Assembly (NCBI GenBank): GCA_905182995.1
Contig: CAJJDP010000145.1
Coordinates: 124,118 to 188,117, forward strand
DNA from: Paramecium octaurelia
Taxonomy: Eukaryota > Ciliophora > Oligohymenophorea > Peniculida > Parameciidae
Direction of reading: 5' to 3'
Length of the DNA: 64,000 nt
Below are positions 37,913 to 49,396 of this stretch, in pieces; position 1 is the first letter of the stretch; each line of letters begins with the position of its first letter. Below the pieces are notes generated by a model, which did not search any database, had not been told where the DNA came from, and saw only the letters and a program-made list of their open reading frames with translations. The position numbers were made by a program, and so were the translations under genes.

Positions 37913-38701
37913 ATAAACAAAATAAATATAAATCAGATTATAAAATCAATTCATTATCAAATGCTATAGAAGAATATTACAATATATGATAAATGCTAAC
38001 CATTATCAAAATAAGTATTAATGTATTTACAAAAAATAAATGTATCATGAAATTTAAGATATTTTCAAAATATTATTTATCAAACAAGCTATTAGTTAGA
38101 ATTGTAAATTAACTTAAAAAATGTGAAATACACAGAATAATGAGACTGATAAGAATTGAAAATCTCGTACTAAATGTGTTAAAGTCTATAATTCAATCAT
38201 TTTAAAATAGTCATCAGCTCAAAATTGGTTTACTTGTTCTGTCATATTGTTCATAAATTAAGTAATTTATAATTTAGTTTGACTAATATAGAAAACAAAA
38301 GAAGAATTAAGTTAAATATTTATTAGAGAAAATCTAATTATGTATTTTTTAAATAAGATATTTTATTCAAATCAACTATTTTCGATACTTATCTCTATAT
38401 TAAAGGTGATGGTAATATTTGAAGATATGCTTATATCATTTAGTCTAAATTTTTATTTCATATAAAATGCTAAATGGTTTCATAAGATGATTAATAAAAA
38501 ATTTTATTATAAAAGGGGTTCCAACAAATAATAATCATCCAGAATTTAGATTTATTTTCTTAAATAAAGTTTTGATTATCTAGTAGATCATACTTATAGC
38601 TACTCATCTCAAAGCCAGTACTTCAAAACTATTAAATTATGGAAATTTCATTAAAAAAAAAGAATATGAAGATATGAAATAATTTTGATATTATAAATGT
38701 T
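37913..38701. other. AT-rich spacer with a possible gene relic
   Basis: Nearly 800 bases, the longest plain spacer in this half of the window. It contains one weak minus-strand frame (38045-38254) with an in-frame TGA near its start and nothing else I can support. Confidence 0.4.
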
Positions 38702-39487
38702 TCAATGTTCTTATAATAATTAATTGCTTAATTGTTGTAATTTTTCTTCTGCTTCACATTAATATTGCCTTTATTCTTCATAATCTTGTTTATTTGTACT
38801 AACATAAAGATTTACGCCTTGGTTACTTAGTCCAAAAGGCAAATAGGTTGATTGGACGGGCAATTAAGAAACTCTTTTCGCAGTTAATCCTTTGTATTAC
38901 TCTTAATAACTAGAGTTCAAATAGATGTTTTTTTCTTTAGAGTTGGTATGTAATCTTTGATTTGTAATTTTGGAGAAATTGATGATTTTATCTTGATCTA
39001 ATTTGTAATGTCTGTGTTCTCTTTGATAACTTGATTTGAGGTCTAGTTTTGCAGGGAGTAATTGAATTTAATTTAGTGGTTTTAATAGTTGAGGAGGCAT
39101 AGAAGTTTTACCTGGGTATTAGAGTGCATACGAGTTACAACCACAAAAAGGAATGCTGAAAGAATTATTCTATGGTTATTGTATATTATCAAGTGATGAT
39201 TTGTTCAACTGCTTTTTATCGAAATCATCGTTGTAAACAGAATGAAGTGATAAAGCCTTTTGTCTGCCTTGGTAATTCTGATTGGGCAATCTGGAATGTT
39301 TAATGGGGGTTCTTCTTGAATCGTAATCGATATTATAGATTGATTTTGGTTCATTAATGTAATGCGTTTGTTACGGCTTTTATTTGCAGTAACACTTGCT
39401 GCACAAACACACAGAGCAGAAACAAGTGCCATCTGAATGCTAATAAGAAGGAATCTACTATTTAAGGAGTTATTATTTAATATACAT
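38702..39487 (-). CDS. SAXO-like Cys-motif microtubule protein, 261 aa
   Basis: A single exon of 262 codons. An N-terminal cysteine cluster (GTCFCSVCLCSKCYCKQ) matches the Cys-rich head of SAXO (stabiliser of axonemal microtubules) proteins. Repeated elements follow with aromatic-rich phrases such as LDLKSSYQREHRHYK and IYLNSSYQEQYKGLTAKR, then STYLPFGLSNQG. SAXO proteins bind axonemal microtubules through such repeats. The start at 39487 is the only ATG ahead of the Cys cluster and lies 6 bp from the divergent neighbour's ATG. Similarity is by pattern only. Confidence 0.6.
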
Positions 39488-39493
39488 AAAATT

Positions 39494-41585
39494 ATGAATG
39501 AATTGGAAAATGAATTTTTGACTTAATGTAATATAGAGAGTTCAGCATTTTCACATTCTTATGTATTTATGAATGCTATAATAAATAAGATTGAGCAAAT
39601 ATATAATGAAGTGCATTTCAACAATATTGCGAAGAGAGATCAGATTGCAAGATTAAGGAAAGAAGAAATTTAATATCAGATTAAGTAGGAGAAATAACAA
39701 TTGCATGTTGAAGAGATCGAGAAGGCTATGGAACAGAAATAGTATTTGAAAATAGATTTCGATAGAACTCTCTACTCAATAGTATGCTAAATTAATATCA
39801 CTAGTTGTTGAGACAGAAATACATTAATGATTTGGAGGAGCAACTGAGATTGATCAACAGTTTCTATCAAGATTTGCCTATTGAGCATAGGGAAAGTCAA
39901 TAGAACAAGAAATTAAGTTACTTAAGTTATACCAAATATAAATTAAGTTATGAGGAATACATTAAGTAATTGGAAAATAAGAGGGTTGAAGTATTAGATA
40001 ATTTGGAGAAGGTCAAAAATGAAACACAGCAGACTCAACAGAACTATTATAGTTTATTGCAAAAAATAAAAGTATTTTACACAATTTTATAAGTAAGCTT
40101 AATAAACATTAGCTGAATAAGAAAAAACTATACAATAATTGAATGATCAGAATGAGACCAACATTTTTAAATTGCATGAGTAAAGAAAAGTAGTGATAGA
40201 TTTGCAAGTGTTATAAAAATTAGAAAGGTATAAAATTATAATAATGTTCTAAGAATGTATTTGACATTTGAAGAAGAAATCAACGAAAATTTTGTTACTG
40301 AGGATATCAATAAGGTAGATTGTAATAAAGAGATATCTGATTTCATGCATACTCATCCTTTCGGAGTTTCATTCTTGGTTGAGAATCTCATACAGCAATA
40401 CAGAAAATATCAAGTTCAAATTGATAGTGAGTCTTCAATAGGCTTGGGTTTGATGGAAGAAAAGCAAGAATTGCAATAAGAGTTAAAAGAATTGAAGGAG
40501 TTGTGTGAAAGATTCTACATTTATGATGAGGTGGAAGAGTCTGATTCACAATTTCAAGATGTCCAGAAATTGATGGGATTCTTAACCATGAAACAATCTT
40601 AAAATAACTTTAAGTAGAACCTATTGCATAAAGCAGAGTCATTCATCATCAAAGTTTTTGGTAATCTCTACAATGCCATCAAAAGGTATGATTAAATTAT
40701 CTATTCATTAGATTCAATGATATATTTTAGGCAATCCATTAGAAGAGAATGGCAATAGATTTGAAATCATCTTAGATTGATAGCAAAATCAAAAACTTCT
40801 GTGCCAATACTTCTATCGGACATTATTCACTATCCTTATATTAATTCATAAACAATCCGCTAACTTCTACTCAACCAGATCTATATCATTAAATATAAAA
40901 TGTATTGCTATTATCTTATATAGAGTATCATTCTAAAATTGTATGTAAATGAAGATGCCTTGAATTAATTTTTATAAGCTGGATCTACTTTCATCAAACT
41001 ATACTTAAAAGCCTCAGATTATTACTCCAATTAAATTCACACAATGATTGAATTAATACATTCAATAAATTAAATACCCAAAAGGTCTAAATTTTCTTAT
41101 AATGATTCCCCTTTATTTTAATAAAACTACAAAAGCAAATTGAGCATAGAATTGTCTCAAAAAAAAATATCACTGAGAACTGATATTGAATCAAGGGCTT
41201 AAGTTTAAGTGAATTTTAAGACTAAAACAACGAAACGCAATTCCTTTACTAGTACAATAGGAAGTACAAGAAGAATTCAATAGGATGTCAATGAAGAAAA
41301 CTATTTAGAATCTGAGAGATAAAAAATAATAAATCCAAAAAGTAGTATTTCGAATACTATTAAAATACCATCAGAATAATAAAAATATTGTGATATTTTA
41401 AGTGAGAGAGGACATGGATTTGAAAAAAAAGTGATTATTCAAAATTTTAAATCATTGATCAAATTGAGATAAATTAAAGTATCATTATTTTGTAAATTAA
41501 AAAATAGAGAAAGTTTAAGACAAACCCAGTAACTCCCAAAAGCATTATTGGATCATCATTAATTTTTAAATCAACTTATAAATGA
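39494..41585 (+). CDS. coiled-coil protein, 647 aa
   Basis: Seven exons; six introns of 22-29 nt total 148 nt and give a length divisible by three. The N-terminal ~330 residues are coiled coil (KRDQIARLRKEEIQYQIKQE, RVEVLDNLEKVKNETQQTQQ). A helical middle (QKLMGFLTMKQSQNNF) and a Ser/Thr-rich tail ending SIIGSSLIFKSTYK follow. The last intron (41479-41507) was chosen because without it the frame runs into the antisense of the next gene. No named family; such proteins are common in the ciliate cytoskeleton. Confidence 0.65.
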
Positions 41586-41853
41586 TTTGATATGTATTGT
41601 TCCTTTATATGATGAATCAATTATCTTAATTATGATTTGTGGATAATCTTATTTACAGCAATTAATATCAAATATCTTTCAATATATTATATCTTTATTT
41701 AAATGCTATTCGATAAAATGTTTTGATGAATTTTTAAATCAATTATTCTAATCAATGATAATATATAAAAATAAAAGATTGCTTTAAACTGATACCAAAA
41801 TTTCAAATAAATTTGAATCAATATCAAAAACAAATTAATATTATGATAATGCA

Positions 41854-42428
41854 TCAATCTTGTTCTTCACTCTATTCTTCCTCCATATTCTATTCTTCAT
41901 ATTCCTTTCCCAGTAATGATTTATAACTCTCCTTAAAACTTGCAATTTATCTTACATTTATATAACTAATACCTATTATTTTATGCATTTTCTGCTTTTT
42001 ATATAAGTAACTATAATTTCTTAGCTGTTTTTTGAGGGGTCTCCAAAAATATATAGACATAGTCAAACATCAACTTATCAAATGCATGGGCTAAATGGTT
42101 TGGTCCAAAAAACATTTTTTTTGGAGATGATGCCCCATATGAAATTAATCTTACATTAAATAATCTTTTGCCAATGAGAATTGGTTTTTTTGCGTACACT
42201 TCGCATCTCTTTTAGCAACCAATTTGCTTAGATTATCAACATATAAACTACTTTCAACTCTTTTATTGCCTCAATGAATTCTCCTTTTTCAAATGCGCAA
42301 ACACATCTCGCTTCCCAAGCCCACGAATAACAAAATGCTGGTAATTCTTTGTGCAAATACTTTAACTCTTGTAAAATTTTGGTTGGTGGGATGAAAATTG
42401 GTTCCCCGTCCTTATTTTGCTTTATCAT
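41854..42428 (-). CDS. hypothetical protein, 175 aa
   Basis: Three exons with introns of 25 and 22 nt. It begins MIKQNKDGEPIFIPPTKILQ and contains CYSWAWEARCVCAFEKGEF, then FFGPNHLAHAFDKLMFDYVY, and ends with an acidic tail (EYEEQNMEEEQSEEQD). The fold is likely mixed alpha/beta. I do not recognise it. Confidence 0.55.
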
Positions 42429-42610
42429 AATTAAATATTAATTGTTATTTACCTTAAATTAATAGTATATTATAACGAAATGTAAACACACATAAAATAT
42501 ATATTGCTTATTTAATCCTTGGGAATGTCTTATGTAAACCCATATTAGAATTTAATGCAATGAGCAATTATGTTTGTATAAGTATTATTAAGTTTATGTA
42601 AATTGATTTA

Positions 42611-43826
42611 ATGGAGTAATAGTAAATAGTTAAGAAAAAGAGGTCGAGGTCTTAAAAGGACAATGGGGATTCTATTCCTGCATTTTTATTAAAGACATAT
42701 GAGATAATAGATGTAAAATTGATGTGCAATTCGTAGAATCCCAGCAATTAAGATGTGATTAGTTGGAATGAGGAAGGAAATGCATTTATAGTTAAAAAAG
42801 TGAATGAGTTTTCAGATGTTATCCTACCAAGATCTTTTAAGCACAGTAACTTCGCATCATTTGTTCGTCAATTAAATATGTACGACTTTCACAAGACAAG
42901 ACACGACAATAATGAAAATGAATTTAAACATAAGTTATTTTAAAGAGGAAAGAAGTTAGAATTATAAATATGTGTAGAGAATTATTGAGCTAAATTAAAC
43001 GAAAGACAAATGATTAGAAAGAACAAAATTCCTTGACTCTTATCAAAACTGATGTTGTGAGAAATGGGAATTAGGAAATTCCAGAAGTTCTAGATTTTAG
43101 TTATTAATAGATATCTCAGCAAATGTCTAGGATGTAGAATAAATAGTCAGAACTTGAAAAATTAATGAAAATTCTTATTAAATAAAATGAGAAAATTTTG
43201 AAAGAAAATAAATATTTATGGACAGAACTGATGAAGAATAAGTACATATTACATTGATAAAGAGGCATAAAAATGAGAATTCTGAAGAATAAATAATGAA
43301 GTGGGTTCTCTAATCATTACAAGGGAGCAACAATAAGAGTGCAAAACACAAAAACATCTAAAATAACAATCTGTTGATGATTAAGTAAGCAAGTGAAAAT
43401 GATGATGAAATTTAGAATGAATTCTAACACCAAAAATATATTGAAAATGAAAAAACTACTTTGGATTAACTTCCCTAACAAATACTCAAATCGAATTTCG
43501 AATAATAAATAGAATAATTGTCTAAGACTCAAATTATCTAAATATTAATGAATGCAGTAGCTAATAATTAGAAATAGGAGAAGAAGAATGCTTTTAAATA
43601 TGATGATGAGGAAGTTAGTTTTGAAGAGGAATACCCAATAACTAAAAAATTGGATTTAAAAAAAGAGAATGAAGAGAAGAAGTAGGATAATCAACTCATG
43701 GTATATAGTGATCCATTTTCATTTCACAAATTAGATGATAACTTTATAATAGCAGAATCACCTAATTTAAGTAGAAAGAATTCTTTCTATGATCAAGAAC
43801 CTATCCCTCAATTTTATGAATATTGA
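42611..43826 (+). CDS. heat shock factor-type transcription factor
   Basis: About 381 residues, three introns (24, 23, about 23 nt). The HSF DNA-binding domain is near the N-terminus: [61 protein letters not shown] coiled-coil segment follows, where HSFs trimerise, then an acidic, Asn/Gln-rich tail. It would bind inverted nGAAn repeats and drive stress genes. No classic activation motif is visible. Confidence 0.92.
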
Positions 43827-43892
43827 AAATGAAATTCATTATTATCATGTTTCTTGTATATATACATTTATATAATTTTATTAAAATTTAAA

Positions 43893-45417
43893 ATGTCCAC
43901 TGTCAAAAAAACATTGCCAAGACCCAAGCATCAAAAATGTGAAATTTGCCAGAAGAATTTCTCATTGTATACATCCTTTCATATATAAGGTTACTCTAAT
44001 AACATCAATGCAAGAGATGTCAGCGAGCAGTGTGTTGTGACTGTGGAAGATTTAAAGCCATTGTATAATTTTAATAAAAAAACTAAGATTGTTGATTATG
44101 ATTTAAAAACCTAGCATAGATGTTGTTAGATTTGCAGAGATGAATAACTCAATATTTAAGATATAATTGTTAAAGAATAGTTATCTTTTAATAAGAATTC
44201 CCTTATCACTAAGCAATGGCTCAAACATTGTCTTCAAAAGTATGTGGTTACTTTACATTTAGTGTTCGAGAACAGGATCTCACTGAATAATACTACATAA
44301 TATTAGGTTCAAGTAAAAAAAACTTATCAGCTTCTGCTACTGAAGAGTTGAAATCTATACCAGCTATTATAAATTAAGTATTGTCATCATTCCATAAAAA
44401 TAGGTTCGCAGCTAATATAACTATTCTATGAAGGAATTCGACTATTATTTGACTAAAGATTTAATGGAAAACATGCCAGCAATATTTATATAATCCGTCT
44501 TACAGTGTTTGCTATATTCAAATCCAAATATCCATTGCACTCAAGTAAAAGATTCGCATTCAATTTTAGAACATAGTTTAGATGGTTTATTTTCTGTTGT
44601 ATTTTCATTCATAACCCCTTGTTTTCTACTTCCTTAATTTTTTCAGAGAAGAAATTTCTTTAGGAAGATTTCTCGATAAAAATGAAAAGATGGAGGATGC
44701 TGAAATTGATTTTCTTTAAGAAATTGGAAAAACCAATTATTTGATCGAACCAACTGATTTGCTTTATTATAGAAAATATTTGGAGAAACATGCAGAAAAA
44801 ATGCTATCCAATGTTTTCTTCAATTTTGTCAATGTAATACTTCACTATTAATTTAGGTGTAATGTTTAATATTTATTTATGATCATGTTTTGAAATTTAG
44901 AGATTACTTTGAATTAGAGAAAATAGTTGCTCTGCTCGGATCATAATATTTAAATGATTTCAAACAGAAAGGGTTAGATGATGAGTATTTCCTTAATCAA
45001 ATCATCAAGAATACCAAGCAGTCAGTTTTAAAAGAATATTTAAGTAAAGAGGATAGAATTAGATTAAATGACAAGAGGTAAACTTATTCAAAGAGTGAAG
45101 ATATATTTCTTTCGTAGTTCCAACAAAGAATGGATCACCAAAATGAAACCAAATAGATTCTCTATTTATTAGATGATTGCATATTAAAAAGATAACCTCT
45201 AAACAATCATCATAAGTAACTCATATCACAATTGAATCAAAAATAACAATAAATAATAACAGATTTATTAAAACTCAACCAAAATAAACCCAAAGAACAA
45301 GATGAGAGTTAGTTATATCACAAAATTGAAACTCATTCTAATTCTTCGACTCAAATTAAATTTGATAAAAGTGAATTAGTAGATCAAAACAAAGCTTTGA
45401 TGGAGGATTTCATCTGA
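43893..45417 (+). CDS. FYVE-like zinc-finger protein
   Basis: The N-terminus holds a zinc finger: CEICQKNFSL, then HQCKRCQRAVCCDCG and later HRCCQICRDEQ, the spacing of a FYVE-related domain, with CKRCQR in place of the usual HHCR core. FYVE domains bind PI3P on endosomes. A helical region and a Gln/Asn-rich tail follow, ending ENKALMEDFI-like residues at TGA 45415-45417. Five introns of 23-26 nt were placed; a sixth junction near 44580-44650 was not resolved. Total about 460 residues. Confidence 0.7.
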
Positions 45418-45549
45418 AATACATTCATATCATTTTCTATTTGATCCTTTAAGAAATATTTTTTAAATTTTATAATATTTATATGTTCTTATATATATAT
45501 ATATCATATATCCGACCCTCCCTCCCTTACTTTTTGAGTTTTTTCAAAC

Positions 45550-46347
45550 TCATTCTTATGCAGGAACTTATTGTTCTTACAAAGTTTATGTTTCAGCCTT
45601 GGTTTGTGGTTTAACTTAATTGACCCATTTGATGACAGCATCAGCGTCTCCATTCCAAATGGCCAAAAGTTTCACTGCCTTATGGCGATGAATTCCACTC
45701 TACTCCAGCTGTTGAAGCTTCTTTTTGAATTCTTTCTTTTTCAATTTAAATTCCTAGAATTCTTAAGAGTCTTTGTTTTTCTTTTCACATTTTCCTTCTC
45801 TTTTCTTACAATGATGGTGTTTGCCTTCTCTTCCACTCAATAACTTGTCAATTATTGGTTCCAAATTTCCATTGAATTTCAATAACAATCTAACAATTCT
45901 CTTATCATTGTCATATCCCATCTCCTTCAATTTTTCATATTACACTTTAAATCCATGTTACTCAATAATTTATTCAATTGGTTAATCAGTCTAAATTGCC
46001 TTCTTGTTACTTAATTTCTCTATGCTTTTGGCTACATCTCCTTCAGTTCTGAGTAAAGCTTTTAAATTTTTTTTCACTTGAGCAAACCCTTTTTCAACAA
46101 GTTCTTGATGTTTGTTTAACCAACCCATAGTTTCCAATATCTTCAAAGCCTTAGCATTCTATTCATCCTTTTTCTTTCTGTGTTCATTGTAGAAAACAAT
46201 AACTTAATCCAGATTTCCATCATGCTCCTTTAAGAGCTTATAATTGAACCAGGGATTAGTGTATCCTTAAGTAATTAGCTGGTTATGCTTCTCGAGTAAG
46301 CCAGCTTTTTCAATCTTCTCTATTACTTTTGATTATCTAGAATCCAT
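45550..46347 (-). CDS. protein with four UBA-like repeats, 265 aa
   Basis: A single exon of 266 codons. Four repeats of about 40-45 residues each follow the same layout of a helix, a Gly/Tyr/Phe turn, a second helix, then (D/N)G(N/D) and a third helix. Examples are LKEMGYDNDKRIVRLLLKFN followed by GNLEPIIDKLL, and LVEKGFAQVKKNLKALLRTE followed by GDVAKSIEKL. This is the pattern of UBA-type three-helix domains, which often bind ubiquitin. No other domain is present apart from a Lys-rich linker before the last repeat. Confidence 0.65.
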
Positions 46348-46480
46348 TAAAATTAATATTCAATGATGCTTCTACTTTTATATACGTCACTGACAATTAA
46401 TTCTGATTAGAGTTCTGAAGATTACTGATATGGAATAAAAAACAAATCAAATAAGTCATTTTAATACATTATATTTATGT

Positions 46481-47961
46481 TCAAGAGATTTTAAATTATT
46501 CTTTTACTTGATAATTATCTTCTGTTAATCCTTAAGAGATTCTATCCATTTAAAATTAAGTTTGATAAGGATTGCCAAAATAATCTGCATCCTGGGGCAA
46601 TTCCTAATATCCCTCATATGATTAATCTTTAAATATTAATCTTTCCGTCTATTTTCTTTGTTAGTCCATATTTGAATCACCTTGTTTATTGTAAGTGCTC
46701 CTCCCTTCAATTACACTATTACTTTTCTCTCTATGACTTCAACCTCCTTGACTCTTTCTTCAATCCTTACCTAATTGTCTCACTACATTTATTCAATTTT
46801 ATTTTCACATATTTTATAGCTATCCTACTTTCTTATTTTATTTACATTATGTTATCATTTCATTTTTGGGATAATTTATTCTTTTAATTCTTCTCATCTT
46901 CAAATAATTTGATGTATTCATTCAATCGATTTTAGAGATCTATAAACGCCTAATCTTTGATGGTTGCACCATCATTTTTAACATTTGTTGAGTTATTCAC
47001 CTTCATTGTCAACCTAATATTACTCAAAGCTGATTCCAAACCATCATTTTCTTACTGCAATATTTGAATGTTAGTTCTTTCTATTCTAGTTATTTAGAAT
47101 TGTTCATTCTTAAATCTTAATTCTTTTATAGTATCATCTTTTTAAGTTATTTGAAATTATTATTATTCTTTATCTTTTAATAACTCTTTAATTTATTATT
47201 GATCTCTTTCATTCAATTAATTAAGTTCCTTACCTTATCTTAGGACAATTTATCAATTCCCAAATTAGTTTCTAACTTCTCTTTTAGTTATTCTAATTCT
47301 TTTTGTTTTTCAATTTGAATGGCGTTGTTTCTTTCAACTTGTTATGATAACTGGTTTTTCATTTAAAATTTGTCTTTTAATTCTTCAATTATTTGCTCCT
47401 TTTAGAAAATGTCTATCCTATTAGGTTCTTCTGCTTCATTCTTCAATTTCATCAATAAAAGACCAACGTCATTTTAGTTAAATCTTATAGTCATTTATTT
47501 GAATTAAATAGATTTCTATTCTAAATCTATTTGAGTTTTCGTGTAATATTTTCAAAATTTAAATCGTCATCAGACTTTTGTTGGACATATTATTGAATAT
47601 TTTAACTAATTATTATTTCTCATCTTAAAACTAATCAATTTGTTCCTTCGTAGATTTGATAATGGTTTGCAAGGTAGATATAGTTTCTATTCGTTAATAC
47701 ATAAAAATTACAATTTTTTTCTTAAGTTGAGATATCAATTTATCTGTTTGAGATTACTCAATAATGTTAGATAATTCCTAATTCACAGTAAAAAATAACT
47801 AAAATGGTGAAAATCATTTGATTACAATAAACAATCTGTGATCACTGATTAATCATTAATGCCTAAACGGATATGTTTTTTTAATTGACTATTCCAATTT
47901 AAGACTTCAAATTCTTTAAATTACCAAGCATCTGGTTACAATTGAGAAATGATGAACTCAT
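46481..47961 (-). CDS. coiled-coil protein, interrupted by an in-frame TGA
   Basis: The start MSSSFLNCNQMLGNLKNLKS leads into Gln/Lys/Glu coiled coil with several short introns, one 28-nt example after LSQDK near 47205-47232. At 46860-46862 a TGA follows KNQKNKLSQK. The same frame then continues (NDNIMQIKQESRIAIKYVKI) and, after a 22-nt intron, into a convincing end (FKDQSYEGYQELPQDADYF, then GNPYQTQFQMDRIS) at TGA 46481-46483. This could be one gene with a nonsense codon, or two genes with the second starting at the ATG 15 bases after the TGA. N-terminal introns near 47780-47860 and 47480-47560 are also unresolved. Confidence 0.5.
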
Positions 47962-47992
47962 AATTTTATATCAATAATTATATTTATTCGAA

Positions 47993-48709
47993 TCAACAAA
48001 AAATTCTAATCATAATTTGAGTAATTAGTATCCAAACTATAAATATTATGCACAAGAGATCATCTACTAATCCTAGTACTCCAAATATTGCTTCTGGAAA
48101 TAAGTCAATAGGCGACAACACATAAATACACAATATAAAACATAGAACAAGTTGCAATTAAATAGATAATTTTAGTAAAATTTTACCAAGATTAAATAGT
48201 TAACCTAAATGTTTGTAGATATTAACGATTATCTAGAAAGGCTAAGTTATGTTTTATAATATTACATAAATGAGATGATATTTTAAGACGGTGCATCGAA
48301 CTCTGTATTCCAATATAAATTGGTCACATTCTTGCTAAAATTCGTTTTATAATTTTTTTGATTTAGCGAAAGTGCTAATTTTGGCTCTGCAACAAGGGCA
48401 TTTTAACTATTTTTTTTGATTATGTTGCCAATAGATATTGATACACGCAATGCAAAATGTATGTTTACATTATTCAGATTGTACTCCAGTGGAAACAATA
48501 TCCTCGTTCAAACATATGGGACAACTTTGATTGGTTTCTATTTATATTTATGCAATTAGAATGGTGAAGATTATTTGTTTTGCAATTTAAGTGATTTCCA
48601 CTTTAGCCTTCGTGCATAGATTTTTCAAAGAATGTTTCTCAGTCGCTATGCCCCACCACTTCCTATAACTATTTATCATTTATTCTTGCACATTGTTTAT
48701 AATATACAT
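47993..48709 (-). CDS. RNF170-like RING finger plus DUF1232 membrane protein
   Basis: A single exon of 238 residues. The RING has CPICLNED, then CKHTFCIACI and CPCCRAK. The C-terminal DUF1232 segment reads IYVLSPIDLFPEAIFGVLGL followed by VDDLL, and a hydrophobic end forms membrane helices. RING plus DUF1232 is the layout of RNF170, an ER ubiquitin ligase that controls IP3 receptors in animals. An extra N-terminal hydrophobic stretch (IIFTILIAQIQ) precedes the RING. It starts 18 bp from a divergent small gene. Confidence 0.88.
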
Positions 48710-48727
48710 ATTTTATTTTATTTTTTA

Positions 48728-48973
48728 ATGTAATCTAAACTAAATAATCCAGATGATACCTACAATTCAGAACCCACTGCAGCAAACAAAGTATAAATTA
48801 GATTAGACAAATTTAATATTCCAATACTGAAGAAAACGAAAGTCCATAGAGTGGTTTTTAGAGATGAATGTTAAAAAGGAAAGACGATTGCAGATATTCA
48901 CGTTGTTGAAAATTGGAAAAGATATAATTAGTTAACTGAGGAATCAGCAAAAACCTGCTGTTCCACATTCTGA
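48728..48973 (+). CDS. small hypothetical protein, 81 aa
   Basis: A single exon. The middle (KVHRVVFRDECQKGKTIADI, then HVVENWKRYNQ) is dense in charged and aromatic residues and looks like a conserved core. The last residues (KTCCSTF) end in a Cys-x-x-Phe arrangement that could be a prenylation signal. No family named. Confidence 0.6.
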
Positions 48974-48974
48974 A

Positions 48975-49262
48975 CACAATTATTCTAATCTGTCTGATCA
49001 AATGTCTATATTTTGATTCAATACTTTAATCAAATTTATTTTATTTCATCTATGTCTTATGTTGTTTCAACTTGCTTTTTATATTAACACTATCCAAAAC
49101 GATTTCTACGCACTTAAAAAACTAGAGTTCGGCTATGTATTAAATAAAAGATTTATGAAATTTAATAATAATTATCAGATCTTTTAAAGCCATATTATAG
49201 CAACCATCTATACACTCCCCTTGCTTGAAACAATCAAATTTGGTGTAAGATGCTCCTTCCAT
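48975..49262 (-). other. unresolved minus-strand ORF
   Basis: ATG 49262 opens a frame reading MEGASYTKFDCFKQGECIDG, with four Cys within 20 residues and a higher GC content than the spacer. The frame continues without TGA into the antisense of the next gene, so its true end must depend on an intron I cannot place. It is probably part of a small gene, or chance. Confidence 0.25.
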
Positions 49263-49309
49263 CGTTCTTAAAAGCTTTGAGCAATCTAAATAAGACACTT
49301 TACCAAAAA

Positions 49310-49377
49310 GAGTTCAGACGGTGAATTCCGATCAATGCCAATAGGCTCAATCAAGAGGTGTCAGTTATCATCATATA
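49310..49377 (-). ncRNA. C/D box snoRNA candidate 1
   Basis: On the minus strand a C box ATGATGA (49368-49374) is followed about 50 nt later by a D box CTGA (49314-49317). The sequence between has no rRNA match I can recall with confidence, so this is the weaker member of the cluster. Flanked by an AT-dinucleotide tract. Confidence 0.4.
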
Positions 49378-49396
49378 TATATATATAAGCTATTTA

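Noticed and set aside
39205..39432. Standard-code minus ORF starting MALVSALCVCAASV
   Set aside because: Another frame of the same strand gives an uninterrupted 261-residue protein across the whole interval in the ciliate code; this one is its shadow.
41586..41919. Extension of the coiled-coil gene beyond 41585
   Set aside because: Without the intron at 41479-41507 the frame runs into the antisense of the 41854-42428 gene. Splicing gives a natural Ser/Thr-rich end and a normal spacer.
48048..48361. A plus-strand two-exon ORF starting MHKRSSTNPSTPN with a good 26-nt intron
   Set aside because: It is exactly antisense to the C-terminal DUF1232 part of the RNF170-like gene, whose protein motif is unmistakable. 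A warning that plausible spliced ORFs arise by chance in this code.
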